DNA from: an uncultured Aquimarina sp.
GTDB lineage: Bacteria; Bacteroidota; Bacteroidia; Flavobacteriales; Flavobacteriaceae
Reading direction: 5' to 3'
Assembly: GCA_947496355.1 (NCBI GenBank)
Contig: CANMCO010000001.1
Location: 434,001 to 498,000 of the forward strand
Length of the DNA: 64,000 nucleotides
Position 1 is the stretch's first letter. Each line of letters opens with the position of its first letter. Positions 8,864-17,828 of the stretch are shown one piece after another. The position numbers were made by a program, and so were the translations under genes. Below the pieces are notes generated by a model, which made no database searches, was not told where the DNA came from, and was given only the letters and a program-made list of their open reading frames with translations.

Positions 8864-9793
8864 ATGAGCAAATTACTTATTGTTGGTTCTGTTGCATTTG
8901 ATGCTATTGAAACACCTTTCGGAAAAACAGATAAAATCTTAGGAGGGGCAGCACCATATATTGCACTTTCTGCATCTAATTTTAATATTTCATCGGCAAT
9001 TGTTTCTGTAATAGGAGATGATTTTCCAAAGGATTACCTTTCCTTATTAGAGACAAAAAATATTGATACCTCTGCAATAGAAGTTGTAGAAGGAGGAAAA
9101 ACTTTTTTCTGGAGCGGTAAATATCATAATGATTTAAATTCTAGAGATACATTAGATACGCAACTTAATGTGCTTGCAGATTTTAATCCTGTAGTTCCTG
9201 AGAATTATAAAAATGCAGAGATCGTTGTACTAGGAAATCTAAATCCTTTGGTTCAGCTTAGTGTCATAGACCAAATGACGACCAGACCAAAACTTACGAT
9301 ATTAGATACCATGAATTTTTGGATGGAGGATGCTTTTATCGAAGATCTACGTAAAGTAATTGCCAAAGTAGATGTGATCACCATTAATGACGAAGAGGCC
9401 AGACAACTAAGCGGAGAGTATTCCTTAGTTAAAGCTGCCAGGGTTATCGAAAAAATGGGTCCAAAATATGTAGTAATAAAAAAGGGAGAGCACGGCGCAT
9501 TATTGTTTCATGAAGAACAGATTTTCTTTGCACCTGCCCTGCCACTAGAAGAAGTTTTTGATCCAACAGGAGCTGGAGATACTTTTGCAGGAGGTTTTGC
9601 AGGATATCTCACAAAAACAGGAGATATTTCTTTTGAGAACATGAAAAATGCAATCATTCATGCCTCAAACTTAGCCTCATTTTGTGTCGAAAAATTTGGA
9701 ACAGAGCGAATGGAGAACCTGAAAAGGGAAGAGGTTCAAAAAAGGCTTCAACAGTTTAAGAAATTAACACAATTTGAAATAGAATTGTCTTGA
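8864..9793 (+). CDS. PfkB family carbohydrate/nucleoside kinase
   Basis: A 309-residue ribokinase-fold kinase. The C-terminal PfkB signature DPTGAGDTFAGGFAGYL holds the catalytic Asp (GAGD) and the anion hole. The N-terminal GSVAFDAIETPFGKTDKILG and GGAAPYIALSAS match the substrate lid region. The family phosphorylates ribose, adenosine, fructose and related substrates, and the exact substrate cannot be read from sequence. It sits directly upstream of purF, separated by a terminator-like hairpin, so a link to nucleoside or ribose metabolism is plausible. Confidence 0.85.
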   Translation: MSKLLIVGSVAFDAIETPFGKTDKILGGAAPYIALSASNFNISSAIVSVIGDDFPKDYLSLLETKNIDTSAIEVVEGGKTFFWSGKYHNDLNSRDTLDTQLNVLADFNPVVPENYKNAEIVVLGNLNPLVQLSVIDQMTTRPKLTILDTMNFWMEDAFIEDLRKVIAKVDVITINDEEARQLSGEYSLVKAARVIEKMGPKYVVIKKGEHGALLFHEEQIFFAPALPLEEVFDPTGAGDTFAGGFAGYLTKTGDISFENMKNAIIHASNLASFCVEKFGTERMENLKREEVQKRLQQFKKLTQFEIELS

Positions 9794-9803
9794 TATAAAA
9801 TAT

Positions 9804-9833
9804 GGCCCTATAGCAATTGCTTGGGGCTTTTTT
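9804..9833 (+). terminator. Intrinsic terminator after the PfkB kinase gene
   Basis: GCCC (9805-9808) pairs with GGGC (9824-9827) around the inner palindrome AGCAATTGCT, followed by a run of T. The stem is interrupted, so moderate strength is expected. Confidence 0.6.
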
Positions 9834-9881
9834 AATTATAGTTTACCCAATACAACACGAACTTAGAATTTTTGGAATACA

Positions 9882-11780
9882 ATGAGTGATGCTTTAAAAC
9901 ATGAATGCGGAATAGCATTTATTCGACTATTAAAACCATTAGAGTATTATAGGAAGAAATACGGAAGTGCATTTTATGGAGTAAATAAGATGTATCTAAT
10001 GATGGAAAAACAGCATAATCGCGGTCAAGATGGTGCCGGTTTTGCAAGTATTAAACTAGATACTGCTCCTGGCGAACGATATATTAGCAGGGTACGTTCT
10101 AGTGCCGCACAACCAATACAAGATATTTTTTCGCAAATTAATGAAAGAATAAACAAAGAGCTTGTTGAGCATCCGGAGTATACGGATAATGTTGATCTTC
10201 AAAAAAAGAACATACCTTATATAGGAGAAGTATTATTGGGGCATGTGCGTTATGGAACATTTGGGAAAAATAGTGTAGAGAGTGTTCACCCGTTTTTAAG
10301 ACAAAACAACTGGATGCACCGTAACTTAATTGTCGCGGGTAACTTCAATATGACGAATAACAATGTCTTATTTGATAACCTTGTACGATTAGGGCAGCAC
10401 CCTAAAGATAAGGTTGACACGGTGACCGTAATGGAAAAAATAGGTCACTTTCTTGATTCTGAAGTGGCAAAATTGTACAAGAAATTAAAGAAAGAAGGAT
10501 TTAACAAGATCGATGCATCTCCACAGATCGTAGAACGATTAAATGTAACCAAAATCCTAAAAAAATCATCAAGAGATTGGGATGGCGGATATGTTATGGC
10601 GGGTATGCTAGGTCATGGTGATGCTTTTGTTTTAAGAGATCCTGCAGGGATTAGGCCGGCTTATTACTATAAAGATGATGAGGTAGTTGTTGTAGCCTCA
10701 GAAAGACCAGTGATCCAAACCGTATTTAATGTAGATTTTGATGATGTCATAGAACTTGATCCAGGAAAGGCGATTATAGTTAAAAAGGATGGAGATACTT
10801 CTATACGTAGAATTATTGAGCCATTAGAACGTAAAGCGTGCTCTTTTGAACGGATTTATTTTTCACGAGGAAGTGATGCCGAGATTTATGAAGAAAGAAA
10901 AAAACTGGGTAAATTGATCATGCCACAGGTCTTAAAAGAAATTGATCATGATACGGTAAGCACTGTTTTTTCTTTTATTCCTAATACTGCAGAAACTTCA
11001 TTCTATGGTATGGTTGAAGCGGCACAGGATGAATTGAATAAGCAGAAGAATGAAACGATACTTTCTGAAAAAGAGACATTGACTGATGAACGTTTATCAG
11101 AGATTTTATCTTATAGATTAAGAACAGAAAAGATTGCAATAAAGGACGCCAAGCTTCGAACCTTCATAACAGAAGATAGTAGTAGAGATGATTTGGTAGC
11201 TCATGTATATGACGTTACCTACGGAGTGGTTAAACAAGAGGATAATCTGGTCATAATTGATGATAGTATCGTAAGAGGTACTACGCTTAAGAAAAGTATC
11301 ATCAAAATGATGGATAGACTTAAGCCAAAGAAAATTGTAATAGTGTCTTCTGCACCACAAATTCGTTTTCCAGATTGTTACGGAATTGACATGGCAAGAT
11401 TAGAAGGGTTAATTGCATTTAAGGCAGCATTAGAACTTCTAAAAGAGAATGGCAATTATGATTTGGTAGAGCAGGTTTATGAAAAATGTAAAGCTCAAGA
11501 AAATTTGGCTGATGAAGAAGTTCAAAATTTTGTAAAAGAAATTTATGATGGATTTTCGGATCAAGAAGTAAGTGATAAAATAGCAGAATTACTAAGTGAT
11601 AAAACTGTCAATGCCGATGTAAAGATTATTTATCAAACCGTTGACAACCTTCATATAGCCTGCCCTAAGAATCTTGGAGACTGGTATTTTACCGGAGATT
11701 ATCCAACAGTTGGAGGAAATAGGGTTGTAAATAAGGCATTTATAAACTTCTATGAAGGTAAAAATGAAAGGGCGTATTAA
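9882..11780 (+). CDS. purF: Amidophosphoribosyltransferase (PurF type)
   Basis: Forms phosphoribosylamine from PRPP and glutamine, the first committed step of purine synthesis. The glutaminase nucleophile is Cys9 in KHECGIAFI, so eight residues must be removed to expose it as the N-terminal residue. The N-terminal nucleophile domain shows NRGQDGAG and the RYGTFG loop (GHVRYGTFG). The phosphoribosyltransferase loop is VIIDDSIVRGTT. At 632 residues it is longer than the classical 450-510-residue PurF, with extra sequence in both domains. Longer forms occur in Flavobacteriia. A single gene with its own terminator. Confidence 0.9.
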   Translation: MSDALKHECGIAFIRLLKPLEYYRKKYGSAFYGVNKMYLMMEKQHNRGQDGAGFASIKLDTAPGERYISRVRSSAAQPIQDIFSQINERINKELVEHPEYTDNVDLQKKNIPYIGEVLLGHVRYGTFGKNSVESVHPFLRQNNWMHRNLIVAGNFNMTNNNVLFDNLVRLGQHPKDKVDTVTVMEKIGHFLDSEVAKLYKKLKKEGFNKIDASPQIVERLNVTKILKKSSRDWDGGYVMAGMLGHGDAFVLRDPAGIRPAYYYKDDEVVVVASERPVIQTVFNVDFDDVIELDPGKAIIVKKDGDTSIRRIIEPLERKACSFERIYFSRGSDAEIYEERKKLGKLIMPQVLKEIDHDTVSTVFSFIPNTAETSFYGMVEAAQDELNKQKNETILSEKETLTDERLSEILSYRLRTEKIAIKDAKLRTFITEDSSRDDLVAHVYDVTYGVVKQEDNLVIIDDSIVRGTTLKKSIIKMMDRLKPKKIVIVSSAPQIRFPDCYGIDMARLEGLIAFKAALELLKENGNYDLVEQVYEKCKAQENLADEEVQNFVKEIYDGFSDQEVSDKIAELLSDKTVNADVKIIYQTVDNLHIACPKNLGDWYFTGDYPTVGGNRVVNKAFINFYEGKNERAY

Positions 11781-11932
11781 AAAACAAAAATGTTTGCTGT
11801 TAAAATTGGTTAATTTGTGTATTTCAACAATTATTTTGACCTTTCATCTAAAACATTTTTTCACAATGAAATAACGCTTTATATTAGCAAAGCCATAGCA
11901 TAAGTAGGTTAAGTTCATGGTAGATTTGGGGC

Positions 11933-11961
11933 AAAAAAAGGTGGACTTTCCACCTTTTTTT
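11933..11961 (+). terminator. Terminator downstream of purF
   Basis: GGTGG (11940-11944) pairs with CCACC (11950-11954) across a 5-nt loop, extended by A-run/T-run pairing and followed by a T-tract. It lies 160 bp after the purF stop codon. Confidence 0.75.
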
Positions 11962-11991
11962 ATTTTATGACATTTCGTAATATTCGATATA

Positions 11992-12021
11992 AAAAAGAGA
12001 AGCAGTACTGCTTCTCTTTTT
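11992..12021 (-). terminator. Terminator of the superoxide dismutase gene
   Basis: A perfect 14-bp inverted repeat (AAAAAGAGAAGCAG / CTGCTTCTCTTTTT) with a 2-nt centre lies 26 bp after the sodA stop codon. A and T runs on both flanks could make it work in either direction. Confidence 0.85.
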
Positions 12022-12046
12022 CTTTTACGTAATACGTATTATAATA

Positions 12047-12655
12047 TTATTTTCCTTGTGCATAACGACTAGAAACTTCGTTCCAATCAATTACATTGAA
12101 GAATGCCGAAACATAATCAGGACGACGATTTTGATAATTTAAATAATATGCATGCTCCCAAACATCTAATGCAAGAATAGGAGTTCCTCCACAACCTGTC
12201 TTTGGCATCAAAGGATTATCCTGATTGGGCGTAGAGCATATTTCTACCTTACCTCCTTGATGAACACATAACCAGGCCCATCCAGATCCAAACCTTGTAC
12301 CAGCAGCACTAGAGAAAGCATCTTTAAAAGCATCAAAAGACCCATAAGCCGCTGTTATAGCATCTGCAAGTTCTCCAGAAGGTTTTCCGCCGCCATTAGG
12401 AGACATAACTTCCCAAAATAAATTATGGTTGTAATATCCACCACCATTATTTCTGACAGCGGTATTAGACATATCTAGATTAATAAGAATATTCTCTATA
12501 GTTTTACCATCAAGGTCAGTTCCTTTAATCGCAGCATTTAGCTTACTAGTATATCCAGCATGATGTTTATCATGATGAATTTCCATGGTACGGGCATCTA
12601 TATGGGGTTCTAACGCGTCAAAAGCGTAGTTTAATTTTGGTAATTCGAATGACAT
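12047..12655 (-). CDS. sodA: Superoxide dismutase (Mn/Fe)
   Basis: Converts superoxide to oxygen and hydrogen peroxide. The 202-residue protein has the Mn/Fe SOD signature DVWEHAYY near the C-terminus, with Asp and His metal ligands. The N-terminal ligand region is [18 protein letters not shown], and the Gly/Asn-rich [13 protein letters not shown] stretch follows. There is no signal peptide, so it acts in the cytoplasm. Mn versus Fe use cannot be decided by eye. It is monocistronic, with its own terminator and a -7-like element upstream. Confidence 0.95.
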   Translation of the reverse strand: MSFELPKLNYAFDALEPHIDARTMEIHHDKHHAGYTSKLNAAIKGTDLDGKTIENILINLDMSNTAVRNNGGGYYNHNLFWEVMSPNGGGKPSGELADAITAAYGSFDAFKDAFSSAAGTRFGSGWAWLCVHQGGKVEICSTPNQDNPLMPKTGCGGTPILALDVWEHAYYLNYQNRRPDYVSAFFNVIDWNEVSSRYAQGK

Positions 12656-12694
12656 ACTTTATGTATTTTGGATTAATAAAAATGAAAATGACAC

Positions 12695-12702
12695 CAAATT
12701 TA
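12695..12702 (-). promoter_or_regulatory. Possible -7 promoter element of sodA
   Basis: On the minus strand this reads TAAATTTG, a full match to TAnnTTTG, 39 bp before the sodA start codon. The -33 TTG is not evident at the expected distance. Confidence 0.4.
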
Positions 12703-12842
12703 ACAATTAGAGCGATGAATAAAAATTTATAATTGTTATAAATTAATTAAATCGACTGCACAAATAAAAAGCTACTACGCTATATTTTGTGATACGGAAA
12801 TAGTGTAAAAATCGATGGTTTTAGTATTTTAGTAAAAAAAAG

Positions 12843-15800
12843 TTGGACTCTCACATTGCCTTTACCGTTTATAATGCAGCAGCAGGAGCGGGAAAAACAT
12901 ATACCTTGGTAAAAGCATATTTGGCAACCCTATTAAAAGGAGAGTTTAAAGATAGCTACAAAAATATCCTGGCGATAACCTTTACCAATAAGGCGGTTGC
13001 CGAAATGAAATCTCGAGTTTTAGAAAATCTTATTGCTATTAGCAATCTCAATACCCCGTCAAAGTATGAGGATTTAATGAATGAGTTAATTCTTGAAACC
13101 AAAATCCCCGAGAAAGAACTTAAACAGAAAGCGAATAGGATATTAAAAAATATTCTACATAATTATGCTGCTTTTGACATCGTTACCATCGATACATTTA
13201 CGCATAGAGTAATACGAACGTTTGCTCATGATTTAGGAATCCCCATGAATTTTGAGATTGAAATGGATACGGATTTGCTAATTGAAGAAGCAGTAGATTC
13301 GGTAGTTTCAAAAATAGGAGTAGATGATCAACTTACAAAGCTTATTATAGATTTTGCAATTAGCAAATTAGAAGAAGATAAGAGTTGGGATATCACTATA
13401 GAGCTTAATAAGATTGCGAAGCTTTTGTTTAGCGAAAATGATAGAAAACAGTTAAACAAGCTATCTACAAAAAAGATAGTAGAGTTTGAAGAATTAAAAC
13501 GCACATTGCACCAAAGAGTTTCTGAGTTTAAAAGTGATATTAGTACCAGATCGACAGAAGTTCTCGATTTAATCGAACAAAATGGTATAGAAATGACCGA
13601 TTTTACAAGAGGGTCTGTTCCTAAATATTTTCAAAAACTCGCAGAAGGAGATACTGTAGTAGATTTTAAAGCAGCATGGAAACAAGATATTCAGAATGCA
13701 TCCTTTTACGGTGCCAAGCTTGAAGAATCTAAAAAGGAGGCGATTAATAGTATGCGTCCTGTAATTGAGGAAGCTTTTTTAGAAACAAAACAAAAATTAA
13801 CTCAAATCCACCTTTTTAAAAATATTACTAAAAACCTCACTCCGTTGTCAGTTCTAAATGCGATTAATAAAGAGTTGATTAAAATCAAAAATGATAGGAG
13901 AATTCTTTTGATATCAGAGTTTAATGCCATTATAAGTAAAACTATCCAAGGACAACCAGCACCATTTATATACGAACGATTAGGCGAACGTTATCGAGAT
14001 TATTTTATAGATGAATTTCAAGATACTTCACAATTGCAATGGGATAATTTAGTTCCGCTCATAGATAATGCCGTGGCAACAGAAACTCTAACGGGTAAAA
14101 GAGGGCAAATAACCATTGTTGGAGATGCCAAGCAGGCCATCTATAGGTGGAGAGGAGGAAAAGCAGAACAATTTATCGAACTTTCTTCTGATCAAAACCC
14201 CTTTTCGGTTAAGGAAAAAGAAGTTCTTAATTTACCAAGAAATTATCGAAGTCACGAAGAGGTGATTCGATTTAACAATAGTTTCTTTACTTTTTTATCA
14301 AAGAGCTTCAGTAACGAAAAGCACAGAGAACTCTATCTTCAAGGAAATAAGCAGGAAGTAAATTCTAAAAAAGGAGGCTATGTAAATATATCTTTTCTTG
14401 AGGCCAAGAATGTAGTTGAAGAAAAAGAAGTTTATCCGCAAAAAGTATATGATACAGTATTAGAGCTTCATGAAAAAGGCTATAACTTTAATGACATCTG
14501 TATTATAGTAAGAAAGCAAAAAGAAGGCGCTGTAATTGCAGACTTTCTTACAGAACAGGGACTGTCAATAATTTCTTCTGAAACATTGCTTATTAGTAAT
14601 GCACCCCAGGTAGCATTTATAGTTGATTTGATAACATGGCACATACAACCAGATAACCTTCAGGTAAAAGCCAATGTATTACACTTTTTAGCAGAACACT
14701 TGTCTATAGAAGAAAAACATTCATTTCTGCAAAAAGTAATATTCACCAAAAAGTCAGAGTTTCAATCAGAGTTAGCGTTCTTGGGGATTGATTTTGATTT
14801 TAATCAATTAACCCTAAAACCACTTTACGATGCCATCGAATATATTATAAGTAGTTTCAAACTTGCAAATAGTGCTCCTGCTTACCTACAGTTTTTTTTA
14901 GATGTTGTTTTTACGTTCACCCAAAAACATACAGAAGGAATAATAGGTTTTATATCCTATTGGAACAACAAAAAAGATAAGTTAAGTATAGTCGCTCCCG
15001 ATACCAAAGAAGCGATCCAAATCATTACGATACATAAAGCCAAAGGTTTAGAGTTTCCTTGTGTTATTTATCCGTATGCCAACATAGATATTTATAAAGA
15101 GATAGAGCCTAAAACATGGCTTAGTACCCAAAAAGAAGACTACCTTGATTTTGAAGAAGTTTTTATAGATTACAGCAAGAGTATATCTGATTACGGTATT
15201 GAAGCCCAGAATTTAGTATCCAAAAGGCAATCACAACTAGAGTTAGACGCATATAATCTATTGTATGTTGTGCTTACCAGGGCAAAAGAACAGTTGTACG
15301 TGATTTCTAAACTTGAATTAAATAGCAAAGGCGAAAGTAATCTAAACAAGTTTTCAGGGAAACTAATAGACTATATTAAAAGTACCACAGCATGGAACCC
15401 CGAACAAACGACCTATGAATTTGGGAATCCAGAAAAACCCAGTTTAATAAGATCTAAAGAAGAAAACAGCAAAAAAATCATCAAACTATCCAAATTTGAT
15501 GATTCTTCAAAAAAACATAAAATTCACATTGTTACTAACTCCGGAAAGTTGTGGGATACTTCACAGAAAAACGCAATAGAAAAGGGGAATCTAATACATG
15601 ATCTAATGGCTTCAATTTTTGTTTATGAAGATATCGATTTGGTTCTTGAAGAAGCTCACGTAAGAGGGGAAATCACAATATCAGAAAAAAATACATTAAT
15701 AAAGGAGATAAAAAGTGTGGTAGAACACCCCAAGCTTAACAGATATTTTTTACCAGGAAATAAGATATATAATGAGAGAGATATTATTGCCAATGGTAGG

Positions 15801-15995
15801 TTATTTAGACCAGACAGAATAATCATAGATAAAAGCAACCAGGCAACCATAATAGACTACAAGACTGGGGCTTATAATTCATCTCATGCAAATCAAATAG
15901 AAGAATACAGTAGCGTTATTAAAGGTCTGGGATATACAGTTGGGCATAAAATTTTAATTTATTTCAATGAAAATATAACTGTGAAATATGTATAA
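12843..15995 (+). CDS. AddA-like UvrD helicase with C-terminal nuclease domain
   Basis: A 1050-residue superfamily 1 helicase fused to a PD-(D/E)XK nuclease, the layout of AddA in double-strand break repair. Walker A is AAAGAGKTYTL (GAGKT at 15-19). Walker B is IDEFQDTSQLQW, motif III is VGDAKQAIYRWRGG, motif V includes ITIHKAKGLEFP and motif VI is YVVLTRAKEQLYV. The nuclease motif IIDYKTG lies near residue 1010. The start is a TTG at 12843; an in-frame stop lies just upstream (12822) and no ATG precedes the Walker motif. The partner AddB-like gene is at 17829, beyond ompA. Confidence 0.88.
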   Translation: MDSHIAFTVYNAAAGAGKTYTLVKAYLATLLKGEFKDSYKNILAITFTNKAVAEMKSRVLENLIAISNLNTPSKYEDLMNELILETKIPEKELKQKANRILKNILHNYAAFDIVTIDTFTHRVIRTFAHDLGIPMNFEIEMDTDLLIEEAVDSVVSKIGVDDQLTKLIIDFAISKLEEDKSWDITIELNKIAKLLFSENDRKQLNKLSTKKIVEFEELKRTLHQRVSEFKSDISTRSTEVLDLIEQNGIEMTDFTRGSVPKYFQKLAEGDTVVDFKAAWKQDIQNASFYGAKLEESKKEAINSMRPVIEEAFLETKQKLTQIHLFKNITKNLTPLSVLNAINKELIKIKNDRRILLISEFNAIISKTIQGQPAPFIYERLGERYRDYFIDEFQDTSQLQWDNLVPLIDNAVATETLTGKRGQITIVGDAKQAIYRWRGGKAEQFIELSSDQNPFSVKEKEVLNLPRNYRSHEEVIRFNNSFFTFLSKSFSNEKHRELYLQGNKQEVNSKKGGYVNISFLEAKNVVEEKEVYPQKVYDTVLELHEKGYNFNDICIIVRKQKEGAVIADFLTEQGLSIISSETLLISNAPQVAFIVDLITWHIQPDNLQVKANVLHFLAEHLSIEEKHSFLQKVIFTKKSEFQSELAFLGIDFDFNQLTLKPLYDAIEYIISSFKLANSAPAYLQFFLDVVFTFTQKHTEGIIGFISYWNNKKDKLSIVAPDTKEAIQIITIHKAKGLEFPCVIYPYANIDIYKEIEPKTWLSTQKEDYLDFEEVFIDYSKSISDYGIEAQNLVSKRQSQLELDAYNLLYVVLTRAKEQLYVISKLELNSKGESNLNKFSGKLIDYIKSTTAWNPEQTTYEFGNPEKPSLIRSKEENSKKIIKLSKFDDSSKKHKIHIVTNSGKLWDTSQKNAIEKGNLIHDLMASIFVYEDIDLVLEEAHVRGEITISEKNTLIKEIKSVVEHPKLNRYFLPGNKIYNERDIIANGRLFRPDRIIIDKSNQATIIDYKTGAYNSSHANQIEEYSSVIKGLGYTVGHKILIYFNENITVKYV

Positions 15996-16216
15996 GTAAG
16001 GAGCTATTTTCGCAATTACTATAAGAATTTTAAGGATAAAAGGTATTTTTATCTTATAATTGTACCATAATTATGGAGATAAATACTATTATTTTTATCT
16101 AAAGCAGTCAAAATCATTGCTTTTTTTTGGTTCAAAAAGATGTAGAAAAAAACTTTACGACCCTTGAAAACAGCGATATTTACTGGCCTGTTAAGAAAAA
16201 TTTATTAGATTTGTCT

Positions 16217-16246
16217 TTGACAGTTATGTTTAACATATTACATTTG
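16217..16246 (+). promoter_or_regulatory. Promoter of the ompA-like gene
   Basis: TTG (16217-16219), a 19-bp spacer and TACATTTG (16239-16246) match the Bacteroidota promoter consensus in both boxes and in spacing. The -7 box ends 34 bp before the ATG at 16281. A second TAnnTTTG (TAGATTTG, 16206-16213) lies upstream but lacks a well-spaced TTG. Confidence 0.75.
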
Positions 16247-16280
16247 CTCTAATTAACACTTAAAAATTAAATTATTGAAT

Positions 16281-17696
16281 ATGAAACATCTTAGCAGATT
16301 TTTAGTGGCTTCGTTATTAGTACTAGGGGTTAGTACTGCGAATGCACAAGATGAAAACAATCCTTGGGCGGTTTCTATAGGCGTTAATGCCGTTGACATC
16401 TTTCCTACTGGGGGAGACCTTATTAGCCAAGGGGAAATTTTCGACGAATATTTTAATGCTACGGACCACTGGAGTATCCTTCCTTCTGTTTCCAAATTAT
16501 CTGTTGGTAGATATATAGGAGATGGTTTTACTTTTACAGTATCTGGGTCGGTTAACAAAATTGATAAAGCAGGTGAGCTTCCTGACGGAACTAACGTTGA
16601 TGCTGACGATTTATCTTATTACGCTGCTGATGGTACAATTAGCTACAGTCTTAAAAACGTTTTGAAATCAGGTTGGTTTGACCCTTACTTAGGTGTAGGT
16701 GGTGGATACACTTGGTTAGATGAAAATGGTGCTGGAACATTTAATGGTTCTTTAGGAATTAACCTATGGTTAACAGAGAACTTAGCATTCAACCTTCAAT
16801 CTACTTACAAGCACGTATTTGAAGATTATGAAGTACCTGGTGCAGGAGGTGGATTAAACTATCCTCCAACTCATTTCCAACACTCTGCAGGAATTACTTT
16901 CGCTTTCGGAGGTAAAGATACAGACGGTGACGGTATATATGACAAAGACGATGAGTGTCCAGACGTTCCTGGTTTAGAAGAATTTAACGGTTGTCCTGAT
17001 ACAGACGGTGATGGAATCACTGATGCTAAGGATGAGTGTCCTGATACTGCAGGTACTGCAGAATTTAATGGATGTCCTGATACAGACGGTGACGGTGTTG
17101 CTGATCCTAAAGATGATTGTCCTACTGTAGCTGGTTTAGCTGAACTTAATGGATGTCCTGATGCAGACGGTGATGGAATCACTGATGCTAAAGATGAGTG
17201 TCCTAATGAAGCTGGTCCTGTTGCTAACAATGGTTGCCCTTACCAAGATAAAGATGGTGATGGTGTATTAGATAAAGACGATAATTGTCCTGATGTTGCT
17301 GGTACTGTTGCAAACAATGGTTGCCCAGAAGTAACTGAAGAGATCCAGAAAACTCTTAATGAGTACGCTGCACAAGTATTATTTGATTCAGGTAAATCTA
17401 GTATTAAAGAGGAATCAAACAAAGTACTTAACGATATCATCGCAATCTTGAAAGAGTATCCTACTGCTAAGTTTAAAGTAGAAGGTCATACAGATAGCCA
17501 AGGTGCTGCTAAACTTAACCAGAGATTATCTGACTCTAGAGCAAATTCTGTTAAGAACTTCTTAACTGAAAATGGTGTAGATCAGTTTAGATTATCTGCT
17601 ATCGGTTATGGTGAAGACAGACCAATCGCTACTAATAAAACAAGAGCGGGTAGAGCTAAAAACAGACGTGTAGAGATCAACTTAGTGAAAGAATAA
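16281..17696 (+). CDS. OmpA family outer membrane protein with TSP3 repeats
   Basis: A 471-residue outer membrane protein that ties the membrane to peptidoglycan. A signal peptide ([20 protein letters not shown]) ends near residue 22. An eight-strand-type beta-barrel region spans about 25-210. Five Asp-rich thrombospondin type 3 repeats (DTDGDG...CP) follow, probably binding Ca2+. The OmpA peptidoglycan-binding domain is at about 355-470 ([34 protein letters not shown]). I chose the ATG at 16281 over an in-frame TTG two codons earlier because it starts a clean signal peptide. It has its own promoter and strong terminator and codon use unlike the flanking addAB genes (frequent GGT and GCT), as expected for a highly expressed protein. 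Confidence 0.93.
   Translation: MKHLSRFLVASLLVLGVSTANAQDENNPWAVSIGVNAVDIFPTGGDLISQGEIFDEYFNATDHWSILPSVSKLSVGRYIGDGFTFTVSGSVNKIDKAGELPDGTNVDADDLSYYAADGTISYSLKNVLKSGWFDPYLGVGGGYTWLDENGAGTFNGSLGINLWLTENLAFNLQSTYKHVFEDYEVPGAGGGLNYPPTHFQHSAGITFAFGGKDTDGDGIYDKDDECPDVPGLEEFNGCPDTDGDGITDAKDECPDTAGTAEFNGCPDTDGDGVADPKDDCPTVAGLAELNGCPDADGDGITDAKDECPNEAGPVANNGCPYQDKDGDGVLDKDDNCPDVAGTVANNGCPEVTEEIQKTLNEYAAQVLFDSGKSSIKEESNKVLNDIIAILKEYPTAKFKVEGHTDSQGAAKLNQRLSDSRANSVKNFLTENGVDQFRLSAIGYGEDRPIATNKTRAGRAKNRRVEINLVKE
16917..17327 (+). repeat. Thrombospondin type 3 repeats inside the ompA-like gene
   Basis: Four 81-bp units (27 residues each) and one 87-bp unit lie in tandem. Each encodes D-x-D-x-D-G...D-[ED]-C-P...NGCP. 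They are diverged coding repeats, not a CRISPR array. Their number can change by recombination. Confidence 0.9.
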
Positions 17697-17720
17697 GTAA
17701 GTCTCTTAATAATAAATACT

Positions 17721-17751
17721 AAAAACGTCCCGAGATTCTCGGGACGTTTTT
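17721..17751 (+). terminator. Strong terminator after the ompA-like gene
   Basis: A perfect 14-bp inverted repeat (AAAAACGTCCCGAG / CTCGGGACGTTTTT) with a 3-nt loop, followed by more T. It should insulate the following addB-like gene. Confidence 0.9.
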
Positions 17752-17828
17752 TATTTTTAGAAAATAAAACAACTACTAAAATATTTCATTACCTACCTTA
17801 GTAGATTAATGACTAAAATTTTGAACGT

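Noticed and set aside
16871..17230. 119-codon open frame on the minus strand opposite the ompA-like gene
   Set aside because: It is the shadow of the thrombospondin repeats. Its Pro/Ser-rich repetitive translation mirrors the Asp/Gly codons of the real gene, and OmpA has a clear signal, domain order, promoter and terminator.
16917..17327. Regular 81-bp repeats as a possible CRISPR array
   Set aside because: Units are contiguous, diverged and in frame with conserved DxDxDG and NGCP residues. There are no spacers and no cas genes.
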